Positions 47,596-59,007 of a DNA stretch of 64,000 nt are shown here, one piece after another. The stretch lies in assembly GCA_949130495.1 (NCBI GenBank), contig OX422208.1, positions 401,443,885-401,507,884 on the forward strand. Direction: 5' to 3'. A program made the position numbers and the translations under genes. Under the pieces are notes generated by a model. That model made no database searches. It was not told the origin of the DNA and saw only the letters and a program-made list of their open reading frames with translations. The DNA comes from Sambucus nigra (Eukaryota > Streptophyta > Magnoliopsida > Dipsacales > Adoxaceae). Position 1 is the stretch's first letter; each line of letters starts with the position of its first letter.

Positions 47596-49001
47596 CTACG
47601 GTGTTATGGATAAAGCTAACATACAGGCCCTGGCTACATCATCCTCATATCGAAGCTCTCTCCAATTCGCTTTCCAGACTTCTAATATTTCCCTAGTCGA
47701 TCTTCGGCTCAATGCATTTTCCACCACATTAGCCTTACCAGGATGATACTGAATATCAAACTGGTAGTCTTTCATGAATTCTAGCCACCGCCTCTGCCTC
47801 ATATTCAGATCCTTAAGTGTGTAGAGATACTGAAGTGACTTTTGATCCGTGAATAAGGTGAACTGCTCTCCCAGTAGATAATGTCTCCATATCCTTAGGG
47901 AAAAACGACCGCTGCTAGATCTAGGTCGTGAGTGGGGTAATTCCTCTCACGGGGCTTTAACTTTCTGTATGCATAAGCTATAGCCCTCTCCTCCTGCTGG
48001 AGCACACCCCCAAGTCCCTATAAGGATGTGTCGATGTAAACTCGATACTCTAGTCCTCCCCTCGACAAAGTAAGTACTAGTGCAGATGCCAACTTGTCCT
48101 TTAGCTCGTTAAAAGATAATTGACATTTATCACTCTAAATAAAAGGCACCCCTTTCCGAGTCAGATTCGTCAAAGGGCCTGCAATCTTTGAGAATCACTT
48201 AATTAATCGTCGGTAATAGCTTGTCAATACCAAAAAGCTATGCACCTCGGTCGGTGTCGTGGGCTATCCCCACTCCCTCACCGCTGACACCTTACTCGAA
48301 TCCACAGTAATACCCCGGTCTGACACCACATGACTAAGAAACGGTACCTCCTGCAGCCAAAATCCACACTTCCCAAATTTGGCATAAAGATGGTGATCCC
48401 ACAATGTTTGTAAAACCATACGCAGATGCTCTGAGTGCTCCCCCTCAATGCGCAAGTAGATCAGGATGTTATCAACGAACACAATGACAAATTGGTCAAG
48501 ATACTCTCTGAAAACCCTGTTCATGAGATCCATGAACACTATTGGCTCATTGGTGAGCCCGAATGGCATCACCCTGAACTCGTAAGATCCATACCGTGAT
48601 AGGAAAGCGGTCTTAGGAACATCCTCCTCTCGGATACGCAGCTGATGATATCCTGACCTCAAATCGATCTTGGAGAAGTAATATGCCCCTCTCAATTGGA
48701 TAAATAAATCATCAATCCTAGGAAATGCATACTTATTCCGTATCGTCACTCTATTTAGATCCTTATAGTCCCCGCACAACCGAAGTGAACCATCTCGCTT
48801 CTTTACAAATAACATCGATGCACCCCACGGCGATGTACTCTGCCGAATGAAACCCTGACCCAGGAGCTGCTGAATCTGCTCTCTCAACTCACCCATCTCT
48901 GAAGGGGCCATACGGTAAGGTGCTCGAGCAATCGGCCTCGTCCCTGGTGCTAAATCGATTACAAACTCGATTTCCTTGCTGGATGGTAACCCTGGTATTT
49001 C
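47596..49001 (-). pseudogene. Gypsy 2 reverse transcriptase and RNase H
   Basis: The open frame to 48264 has [78 protein letters not shown] and FVDNILIY. The catalytic Y/FVDD is changed to FVDN, so this copy would be catalytically dead even without stops. RNase H follows in broken frames to 47596 ([21 protein letters not shown]). The residues before QEIPGLP belong to the inserted LTR C. Confidence 0.9.
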
Positions 49002-49006
49002 CTGGA

Positions 49007-50680
49007 TGAAGACGCCCCGAGGGTCCCCGATTTTCAAATCAAAAGTCTTTTTATACTTTATAATCAATTTGCTTATTAACTAGATGCAGAAGCGTAGATG
49101 ATAGTTTAATAAAACAACTTAATAAATTTTAATTTACTTTTTTCAAATTAAAATTATACAAAGTGAGATATGATTAAAACACACACTAATGTTGATTTCA
49201 CTTAAACACAATTAATTAACCCAAGTCCTAAAAAATTTGCCTAAGTTATATTTCTCAATTTTACCAGATTAGGCCAAACCAGATTTTAATACATTAAATT
49301 AATGACTTGAATTAATTACACATAAACATTACCCAAAATTAATTTCACACCAAATTAAACATGTAGTGATTAAAACAAAATTTTATCTTGAATTACCTAA
49401 GCATACGTTCTGGGTGAGTATAGCAGGATAAAATAAATAATAAATCACTACGGCGCGATGTACGAGGAAAAACCCACAATGGGAAAAAACCTCAGACGAC
49501 CCTAGCCTCAAATCCACTAAGTACGGAATTTACAAATACAAGGCAGTAGACTTACAACACTCGGCTCGATCCCTCTTAAACCCCGATGCTCCTTCTTGTA
49601 GACACCTTCACCTAGTGAATAACCACGGAGCTCCACCGCGGTATCGGAATCCACCGATCAGACTTTATATGGTCATCGTCACCCGAACAAAGAGCCTTTC
49701 TCCAAGTGGATAAATCAACGCATACATCTTCTTCTTTGTGGGATTTAGAAGCAAACCCAAATGTCTCTTCAAAATGGTAGAGATGAAAAACCGGTGCCAA
49801 AACTCCAAGCAAGTACAAATATATCTATGAAAGCTTGAATAAACAATATGGGTGTAAACAAAGTGTTTAAAAGGATTTTTCTTGGAAAAATGAACACTTA
49901 AACTTGAACTGTTTTTTAGGAAGAATTTTCTCTCAAAACTCTCTTTAGGAGATGGAGGATAATGAAAAAGTTAAGTTACAAACTTTGGTTCCCGCACTAT
50001 AATAATCTGTCAAAAGTTAGTGGGTTAAAGTAGTGGAAAAAGTTGGAAAAACTACTCAAATTTGCCAAATACTTATTCTCACCAAATCTCGTTTGAACGA
50101 CATTTTCATTCAAACGAGGCTTCTAACGAAGTTCCAGTGTGAACTCATTAGAAATATCGTTGGAAATCTCGTTCGAACAGCTATCTCGTTCAAACGACAT
50201 TTCGAACGAAGTTCCAGTGGCCAATATGGGAACTCGTTGGCAAACTCGTTCGAATGACTTATGGTTCGAACGAAAATCTCGTTCGAACGACACTTCGAAT
50301 GAACTCCCAGAAAGTTTAAAAAATTCAATTTTTGCGCAGAAACTTTATATTCTTTATTTTTAAGTTCAAATGAAATATTTCTGAAATTAAACAACAGTTT
50401 TAAATAAATGTTCACCCATTATAAAATGTTCCAAGTTCCTATATATATATTAAAATGCATTCATACCTTAGGAGCATTGAAACCATGTTGATGATGTAGA
50501 AATGAGGCACAAACAAACTCGGCAATATGATGAAGCTTTATTCACTTGGCCGCTACGTCTTCAACAAACACATCATAGGATTGAAGGATGATCAATATAC
50601 ACTATCCTATGACTCAAACATTTTTGTCCGGAATTGAGCCAAAAATATAAAGGATTCAATAAGAAATTTGTGTCCTTGCA
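49007..50680 (-). mobile_element. Solo LTR C (1,674 bp, copia type) in gypsy 2 pol
   Basis: Begins TGAAGACGCCCC and ends TGTCCTTGCA. The TSD CTGGA lies at 49002-49006 and 50681-50685. It splits gypsy 2 between protease (EFEDVF) and reverse transcriptase (QEIPGLP). It shares the block GTACGAGGAAAAACCC...GGGAAAAAACCTC (49458-49492) and the palindrome cluster with LTR A. No internal region is present. Confidence 0.9.
50088..50310 (-). promoter_or_regulatory. Palindrome cluster C in solo LTR C
   Basis: At least nine TTCGAA/TTCAAA-centred motifs between 50088 and 50300, in three tandem units of about 75 bp. Each unit runs CTCGTT(C/T)GAACGA, a second palindrome, then CGAA(G)TTCCAG or CGAATGAACTCCCAG. 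Perfect CTCGTTCGAACGA occurs at about 50278. Confidence 0.75.
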
Positions 50681-51160
50681 CTGGAACACATCCTCAAATT
50701 CCCTCACCACTGAAATCGAGTCCAACGGAACTACCACCCCTTGTGAGGTCTCCTCCTCGATATAATACAAGTGTGTGCGTGACCCTCCCTCGGGTAGAGG
50801 CATCTCTATTAGGAACATCTCATATCCCGGAATGGAGAACACGATTGTCCTCTCATAATAATCTATCGTCGCTCGATAACCTTCCAACCAATCCATACCT
50901 AGGATGACTTCGTACTCCTCCATATCTAACACTATGAGGTCCTCCACTAAACTAAGCCTTCTAATTAAAATGTCTACCTCCCGATAAATCGAGTGAATAA
51001 ATGCCTCGCTGCCTACTGGCGATTCTACACACAAATGGAGACTACCTACAGTCTCTAGTAACCCGACTCGTTTAGAAAATTTAGATTTTATGAATGAATG
51101 CGATGCTCCTGTATCAAAAAGTATCCTACCCTCATGACCATGGATGAGAAACATACCCTC
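50681..51160 (-). pseudogene. Gypsy 2 aspartic protease
   Basis: The frame starting at 51154 has RILFDTGASHSFIKSKF (active-site D-T-G intact), then DLIVLDMEEYEVILGMDWL and ATIDYYERTIVF, typical of plant gypsy proteases. It ends FEDVF at the LTR C insertion. Confidence 0.92.
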
Positions 51161-51317
51161 AAATGCTGGTGGCGCCTACTGTGCTGGAGGATTGGGAACA
51201 TCCCAGACATTATACACACGCTCGTATTGCATTTTCCCCTGCTGCTATGGGGTTGGTGGAGTCGATGCTGCTAGAGGCATCTGTCCTGTTGCCCCTATTG
51301 GGCACCCTATTGTTGGC

Positions 51318-52440
51318 CTAAGCCCCTCTGGGGGCACTACCTCTTGAAGTGTCCTCTCTGGACGTAGACAAAATAGCATTTCTGATCATCCCCCTATCGT
51401 TTGCCCTGTTGGCCCTGACATGGCTAGCCCTGCTGGCCTCCCCCGTTGTTCCCTTGGCCCTAACGGCCCTAAGGAACATGCCGCTGCTGATTTGGGCCCG
51501 GCTGACCCTGCCTAAATCCATGTCCTCCCAGTCGAAACCCACCAGGACTTAATTTCTTAGCCTAATTCCCTTGCTGACTGCTAGTCTGCTGCTGAGTACC
51601 ACTAGTGTCACCAATAATAACCGCCTTGCCACGCTGGCTCGGCTCTCCTACCCTCTTGCTCCCCTTCGCATGGAAGTGATGATATTGGAAATGTATGAGA
51701 GCGGTATTAATGACATCTATATACGTCACCAATGCCGAATTACCAATCAAGTGTTGTCTGATCCTCCAGGCCAAGCCATCCATGAATCTCGACTTCTTTC
51801 GCTCCTCGTCGCTCACCTCATTTGGCACAAAGTTTACCAAATGGGTGAACTCCTCCTCATAATCCTCCACAGAACGGTCACCCTGAACTAACTCACTAAA
51901 CTTCTTATGCATCTCTTCCTCTAGTTCTAGTGGAAAGTATTTGCGATCAAACTGCACCCAGAACTCGAATATCGTATTCAAATATCTCTCCTCAGCGGTG
52001 GTAACTGACTCCCACCACTGTAAGGATTCCCCCGACAGATGAAAGGTATCAAGCATCTATTTATGCACATCGGTACATTCCAGCATGCGCAGATGGAGCT
52101 GAATATTCTTCTTCCAGTCAATAGCCTCCACCACATCGGTACTACACTGAAACTCGGGTGGGTGACCCTTCTGAAAGGTCTCCCTAACTCACTGCCAAGA
52201 TAGTGGCCCCACTTGAGCCTGAACTGCTGGTGCCACTGGAGGTGGTGCCTGGGGCTGAGGAAAATGGGTTGCCATATCCTTCATTGCTATCTCAACCTCC
52301 TGGGCCACTATCATGGGCACTTGAGTAGTGGAGATCAACTCGGGTGGGGGAGGGGGTGGCGGTACCTGTGGCTCCTAAAGATCCTCCCTTAACTCATTCC
52401 TAGCCTCAGCCCTCTCCGCTCTATATCTCTTCGGTGGCAT
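51318..52440 (-). pseudogene. Gypsy 2 gag
   Basis: The likely start is at 52440 (MPPKRYRAER). Stops occur near 52377 and 52190. The gag domain is open at 52056-51562 (LSGESLQWWESV, FWVQFDRKYFPLE, MHKKFSELVQGDRSVEDYEEEF, FMDGLAWRIR). A decayed knuckle follows near 51385-51340: a CYFV...RGHFKR pattern with a stop before CP, where CxxC...H...C is usual. Confidence 0.88.
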
Positions 52441-52615
52441 CTGAAAATAGATCGAATCGTATAAGTACACAATTATACAAAAATGTAATAGAAGAAATAC
52501 GATATCTCAAAAGAAAAAAATGAATCAATAGTCCTAATAATAGGGATCTATAACAACCGAACGCTACGCTGAAACGTAGTAAGCCGCAGAGATCCTAAGG
52601 ACACTAGAACCTGAT

Positions 52616-52627
52616 GCACTGATACCA
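52616..52627 (-). other. Gypsy 2 primer binding site
   Basis: On the minus strand TGGTATCAGTGC, close to the initiator-tRNA-Met PBS, two bases from the LTR. Confidence 0.88.
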
Positions 52628-53902
52628 TCTGTGACACCCCGCCTAATTAACCTCGGGTGATCAATCCTAAATTAAATTAGAACATATTTCTCAGTTGGTT
52701 CATTCTTAGCATCACTGTCGCCTTTTTAATTACTAACCACTTAAGTGAGAAAATTAGACTGGTGCCAAATTTTATCTTTCATTAATTTAATGAAATACTC
52801 GTGCGGAAATAAAATAATTTAAATAATCACAATTAACTGAAATTAACCATTCACAATTTAAACAAACTGGCCAAATAAACCATCGGTTCAAAACTAGCAA
52901 ATGTAAAGACAGATAAAGCTAAATCTCAACAAGTCTGACATAAACTAAATAATGCTGTGAGCGACATGCTCGAGTAACTGATAGGAATTTATACACTAGA
53001 AATGAAAAGAATGAGGTGCCTATCAAACTCCCGCAACATCAACATATGCTGAAGCAATGAATCCCTGGAATGAATCAAGTCTGGCGTCCCAACGGCTGGA
53101 AACATAAATGGTTTTTAAAAATATTTAGAAAAAGGGTTAGAACCCAAAACATTTGGAAAACATTTAGCAAATGATTAACTTACGGTAATAAATATGTATG
53201 CATTCTCTTCATATTTTAGTTAGTGTCTCACTCCCTTGAGAATATCCTCGCCCCTCCTCTAATGTGCACTACTAATGCCTTAATTAATTTCCTTAGTTAT
53301 TTATCCCATAACTAGATAATCGAAATAACCCCTTGCAACCACCCTACTCTCATCGAGTATGCCGTAGCTATGATTTCTAAGTTATTATCAACATTAACTT
53401 AATTAATCATTTACTTTTTTTTAAATTCATATAACTTTCACACCCGTTATACATATAATGCAAATTCACGGCCTGTATTAATTAAACCGTATATAATTAT
53501 TTAACTCATTATATACGTAGAGTCATATTACAACATTCACACATATGCTGGAATAATAATTAATAATGAACATACTCCCGAGCAATAACTCACCAGATGT
53601 ATATTCTCTAAATTGCTATCCCACTAAGTGTATTCACATAACTTAGTTACCCCAAGTGAGAATCACTCACTAACTTGGTAAATAATATAAATATTGGAGG
53701 CGGTCATATTCCTTCCCTGAAAGTGAGATGCCCTCACTCATATAATGGACGCTATGACCTGGGGATATACTCTCCCTACTCCTCAAGCTAGAGGATTCAC
53801 CCTCTACGCGCAACCTCCCCTGATAGCACTAGAGTGTATATAATAATAATATCTAACCACTGATATTAATGCACACACAATATATATATACTATCGTACA
53901 CC

Positions 53903-53965
<63 letters not shown>
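53903..53965. repeat. Compound (AT)n(GA)n microsatellite
   Basis: About 34 bases of AT followed by about 29 of GA. The partner LTR has only a short AT run at the same place, so it expanded after insertion. Confidence 0.95.
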
Positions 53966-53969
<4 letters not shown>

Positions 53970-54411
53970 AAATACCCCGGCTATCGCGAGTACTAAGTCC
54001 GTAACACAAGCCTATACAAATTATCATGAGTTTATGGTCCAACTCTAATTATTAATTAATTTGCATGTTAATTAATTAGCTTACTTTTGGTGTCGCCAAC
54101 CAATCTATTGGGACTCGCTCTCGTGTCCCGAAATAAAATAAAACTTGAGTCTAAATCCCCGAGTCCAAATTAATTAGTTTTGCATCTAAATTAATTTAAC
54201 ACATTAGTATCGCTCAACCAACATACCCGGACTTGCCACTCGATCCATATTTAATTATTTTGGAATATTTCTCCGCAAAATTTACCATAGCGTGTCACAC
54301 ATAAATTCCTCCCAATCCCAATTACTTTCTTTCATATTTGTTAGGAATTAATGTTTCATACTTATTTCTCATTAACTAAAGTATGGGGAAGATTTTTTTT
54401 ATTAATTTCCC

Positions 54412-54495
54412 TTATATATTAAAACTGGCGAAACTGTCAAAAATCCCGGACCAGTAATCGATCGATCCCAGCAATCGATCGATCGATCGAATAGG
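54412..54495 (-). promoter_or_regulatory. Gypsy 2 LTR promoter: TATATAAG with an ATCGATCGAT palindrome cluster upstream
   Basis: On the minus strand TATATAAG lies at about 54411-54418. AATCGATCGAT at about 54456 and ATCGATCGATCGATCGA at about 54474-54490 lie 40-75 bp upstream in that direction. The 3' LTR has one shorter copy (about 41192-41204) and the same TATATAAG. Confidence 0.7.
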
Positions 54496-55594
54496 TCTTC
54501 TTGTTCTCCGCAGGTCTGTTTCTCCATGGACGAAAACCTCAAAACCCCAATTCCTTATACAGCCTAACCCAAGTCCTCTCATCAATATATCACTCCCAGA
54601 ACATCATAAGGAACCCCCATAAAGTCCCCAAACCCCGTTAAAATTTTGTTCTCTACCATTTTTCTAAATTGGGATAAAAACCCGAGTTATTCGTAAGTCA
54701 GCCACAACACCAGATTTACAACTCAATTTCATTCATAATTCGTTTGGGTTTATTACCACTAGGGTGAATATCTGTTCAGAACCAAGTAACACCATAAATT
54801 CCTACACCAACTCCCATTTTTATGTTCCAATTACAAAAACCCCATTTTTGTACCCGTTTATCCCCAAAATGAATTTTAGTTATTCACATCACATAAATAT
54901 GAATTGAAAATACAAATAAATGCTACAGTAAGTTAACCACTTACCTTATTGTTTCGTAGGGTCTGATCCGGAGTTGTAATTCTTATGGTTGATGATGAAA
55001 TCCCCCCTTTGGCTCTTTCTTTTGTCCCCCAAATTGGTTCATAGTGCCTTTAACTACTTCTTAGGATTTTCTCTCCCACTATGTGTTTTTTAATCTCAAA
55101 TCAGTCGTTCTCCTTTTCCTTTTAATTAAGTGATTAGGCTTAATCCCATTTTTAGCCTAATGGGCCAACCTCAAGTGACCCATTTACTCCCGTGTGGGTG
55201 GGTCTGGCTATGCCTAAAAATGTCACGTGGCCCGTTTACTACCCCTGGGTATACTTTTTCGATGATCTCGGTCCATCCGGACTCAATCGTACACTCAGAA
55301 TTGGCATTCGAATTAATTTATAAAAATCCTTATCTCACACCCAAATTAGTCTATACTGACTCCCAGCTGAGATAAATAAATTCCCCGTCACTAATACCCG
55401 TAATGACATACATAAATTATTACTATTCAATTAGTAATTAAATTTTCCCTAAATATTAAGCATTCACTCTCCGATTAATATTTAAATAAATTTTACCATA
55501 ATTACTTCAATTAAAATTATGACACACAAGTAATTTAAAACTTCCCAAATTAATTAAATATTAAATGCATAAAATTACGGGGTGTTACAGCAAG

Positions 55595-56812
55595 TGGCAA
55601 ATTAAAAAAAAAAAGGACATTACTTTGAGAGTTCGGAAGGAGTAGACTAAATTTTCGAATGATGATTCTGATTCCAAATTTTGAGGACGTAACATTATTG
55701 GCAAAGAAGTTCAAAAAGTTTATTATGTTTCAAACGCAATCAAAACATGACGAAGGAATTGAGAAAATCAAGAACAACAAGGCCAATCACGCCTTTGAAA
55801 ATAAGAGTGAGAATGTTAAGAGGGATGAGTTGGGTAGGTGTTTTGATTTTAGGGTTATGGTCATAAGAAGGACGGCAAGAAACCGATAGCATATAATGAT
55901 ACCTTAAGTGATAGTGAACCGAAAGAGGGAGAGAGTTACCCCAACGAGTGCAACTTTGTAGCGTTCATGTAAGCGATGATGATAAATGTTCCCATGAAGA
56001 TTCTCATGTGAATGACACTTCCAAGGCCATTGAGTGTGAATCCCAAGAGAGTGAAGGTGAAGCTAGTGAGCAGGAGGAGATTGATGTTGGAGAGTAGCAA
56101 GTTGCCTTTAATGAATTGTATGCGGAAGTGGTAAAGGTGAAAAAGGCAAACTTGAAATTGCAAAATAAGTTGAATGAGCATGCCGTGGAAAATAATGATT
56201 CTTTTATTGAGGATCATAAGGCACGAGAGAAGACTCTTAGGGAGAAACTAGAATATGTTAATAAAGAGAGATATAGTCTTCAGGCTTTGATGGAGGCTTT
56301 AAAGAAGGATATTCTAGAGTTTAAGGAGTCTAGGCATTTGCTTGAGTCTAGGATTAGAGAGCTTTAGGAGAAATTGAGAGACTCGAGTAAGGTGAAGTTT
56401 GATTTGGAGGCTAGGTCGAAAAAGTTGGAAAGGGTTTTAGGTACTGTCCAAATCAGGGAAGATAAGTGTGGCATAGGCTTCGATAATCGTATCGAACCCA
56501 TTACAAAAGTCAATACCAATCTTGTGAGAGAGACGACCGGGAATGTTAGGAGAGGTCCACATTTAGGTCACCTTCCTTTTCGTGTTTACACTTGTTCTCA
56601 TTGAGGTAGGAAGGGTCACCTTAGGTGTTTTTGTTATAACCTATGGAATGCTCTTAGGAAGTTTAAGAATAGAGTCGTTTCAGTTCCCAAAACCCCCATG
56701 CGTAGCTACACATCTACTTGGGTTAAAAAATCGAACATAGTGGCTTTAGGAATTAAACTTCATGGTTCTTATTTGGTTGCACTTGATTCTTCTCATGCTA
56801 AATCTAAAGGAT
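55595..56812 (+). pseudogene. Copia D gag, C-terminal part (resumes after gypsy 2)
   Basis: 55659-55889 has FEDVTLLAKKFKKFI, matching DIALLTKNLRNF of copia A. A one-base shift interrupts the first knuckle near 55840 (CFDFRG-YGHKK pattern). An acidic stretch follows, then a coiled coil (56116-56367 and 56374-56480) and a second knuckle near 56586-56640 (TCSH, stop, GRKGHLRCFC). The gag-like frame ends about TSTWVKK and later residues near 56810. No protease, integrase or RT follows. Confidence 0.82.
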
Positions 56813-58620
56813 GATTGTGTTTCCATGTTTGTCATACGCTAGTCTTTGCATCATGATAAATATCTTGGTAGTTTTATGACATGTGTATCTCTTTGTATTA
56901 TACTTCTTATTTATTTGAGTCTTATTTGGAAAAATATAAAAAGATATTATTTTTATAAAAAAATTTAAAACACAAAAATATTTTTGGTTTATATATTTTT
57001 GAGAAAATACAAAAATATTTTATTTTGGGGTCAAAAAATTTTTATTTTTGGGTCAAATTGTTTTTATTTTTGGGTCAAAAATATTTTAAGAAAAATAAAA
57101 AAATATTTTTGGTTTATTTTTGTGTGGTGATTTTTCATGTTTGATGTGGCATATTGGTCTGCTTGGACCCCAATCATTTTATTACGCATATGGCTAGGTG
57201 ATTTGGTCATAATTATATATGCTTAGAATGATCTTAATCATTGATTAATAGGATTGGCTCGAAGTTCATTTGCATTTGGTTTTGACTTTGTATATATGCC
57301 ATCATTGCACACATGCACAAGTTTATATGAATGTTTAACTTCTCATGCGTATTTGAGTTTGGTGAAATGTTATTATCTCAATTTTGTCATCTATGTGTAA
57401 TAAGACTTAGGAGGAGGTGTGAATGTAAGAACCGTTTACCGTGAGAATTTAGATTGCTTATATGATAAAATAATGAGTGTTCACGAGAAAAGGCTGCGAG
57501 AGAATTATAATCTCCTCGTGAAAGAAACCGTTCAAAAGGGCCTGAAAACAATTAAGGCAATAAAATGAATCATATGCAAAAATAGGGCCCATAGGATTTA
57601 TCTAAGTTGAGAAAATTAGAAACCTTAAAAGAGCTAGAAAAAGAAAAGTTGAATATATGAGGGTGTTTGGATGGAAAAATAAAAATGGTTTGCACCACGA
57701 ATCCTAATGTTGAAATATTGTGTCATGATGCTAGTTTAGTCCATTAAGCTCAATATATTAATTGTCACATATGGCTAAAACTATGTTTGATGACATTTAG
57801 ATACCAATGAGAGTTTCTAGACCGTTTCAATGTGTTCATATTGTGATTCATTTGTTGTAGTTCACACCTATTCACTCCATATCCATGTTTGAGCATATTA
57901 ATAATATGTTAGCACGAAACTCATATTGTTTTGTTTGTTTTATTTTTTCTCTTTTGAGTCTATTTTTGCTACTATTTCGTATCTCCAATACTTGTTTTCA
58001 TGGAATTTTTTCACTGGGTAAAAATTCATCATTTTTAGCACTGGAATACAAAATTTGTTTATGTCGTTCAAACGACATCTGGAAATTGTTCGAATGACAT
58101 GTCTAAGTCATTCAAAATTTGCTTCTCGCAACATGTTTTTTGAGGCGTCAATTTTGTGAGATATGGTCGCAAGATAGGTCGTGCGAAGGTCAATATAAGG
58201 GTTTCACCACGCGACAGGCTACTGGATTGCACTATTTGAGGTCATTTTATGCATGTTTCTAACGACATGCATTGTTGGTCAAACGACAGGGCATTGTCAT
58301 TCGAACGACCTAAAGGGGATTTTTTAGAATTATCCTGTTTCGTACGTGCTTTATTTTTATGATGATATCTTATTGTAATGGTGATTTTGGGTTATTTATA
58401 TTTGATTATTCATGATTTATTCCTATATTTCGTCGATCGTTTAGTCACATCTTTGCTTAGACTAATGATTTATTCTATGTGACTACTTACTAGCTACAAT
58501 TTGGTATGTTCTAATTATTTTTAGCCGGCTTTCCATGTTTATCTAGATATGCTTTATTCATTATTTCATTCTAGGTATTTGATGATATGTTTATCTTTTT
58601 CACTTATTGTCTATTCGAGA
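56813..58620 (+). other. Copia D region after gag, no pol
   Basis: AT-rich, with repeated ATTTTTGGGTCAAA and AAAATATTTT words at 56940-57115, similar in kind to the tract after copia A pol (about 2520-2600). No reverse transcriptase, integrase or RNase H motifs were seen in any frame. It contains palindrome cluster F. Confidence 0.6.
58061..58312 (+). promoter_or_regulatory. Palindrome cluster F
   Basis: ATGTCGTTCAAACGACAT (58061-58078), TTGTTCGAATGACA (58086), GTTGGTCAAACGACA (about 58274) and TGTCATTCGAACGACC (58295). A TATA-like AATATAAGGG lies at about 58190 between them. The host LTR, if any, was not delimited. Confidence 0.55.
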
Positions 58621-58634
58621 CAGAAAGGGGGAGA
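58621..58634 (+). other. Copia-type polypurine tract
   Basis: AGAAAGGGGGAGAT, the usual SIRE-type PPT form, with a second GTAGGGGGAG 16 bases on. A 3' LTR should follow, but the 370 bases to 59007 show no match to LTR D. Confidence 0.65.
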
Positions 58635-59007
58635 TACGTATGTGATGTAGGGGGAGTATTGAGGACAAATTTTTTGTCTTTAGATATTAGTATCATGTTA
58701 TGCATGTTTATATTTTGTTGATATCATGGTGTCCCGCAAAAAATTAGTTTTCACATATTGATATTGCTCATACATGTTTAACAAATGATTTATTTTACAT
58801 TTTGGTATTTTTATATCATTTGTTCCTCCATACTTCACTGGGTATTTGTCTGTTTTATGTGTGTAGGTATTCTTCAGTGATACGAGATTTCAAGACTACA
58901 TCACATTCAGACAACTCATGCTTGCCAGACCTAAATATACTAGTCCTTGTACTGTATTTTTTATTTTGGGGTTTATGGGATGGGAATTAGGTCCCATACG
59001 ACATAAC
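58635..59007. other. Unassigned sequence up to gypsy 3
   Basis: No gene or LTR end recognised. By position it is a truncated copia 3' end. Confidence 0.4.

Larger units (their letters stand above)
39418..55589 (-). mobile_element. Ty3-gypsy chromovirus gypsy 2 (Del/Tekay type) inserted in copia D gag
   Basis: A minus-strand element with a 2,960-bp LTR at 52630-55589, a PBS at 52616-52627, gag, protease, reverse transcriptase, RNase H, integrase with chromodomain, a PPT near 46135-46146 and a second LTR (39418-46133, enlarged by a solo LTR). The 5-bp direct repeat GCAAG flanks it exactly (39413-39417 and 55590-55594). Joining the flanks restores copia D gag. Order of domains, long LTRs and chromodomain fit the Del/Tekay lineage. 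Stops in every domain make it inactive. Confidence 0.95.
52630..55589 (-). repeat. Gypsy 2 5' LTR (2,960 bp)
   Basis: TGTGACACCCCGCC at one end and CGGGGTGTTACA at the other. It aligns along its length with 39418-41633 plus 45467-46133, with visible divergence of several percent. Confidence 0.93.
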
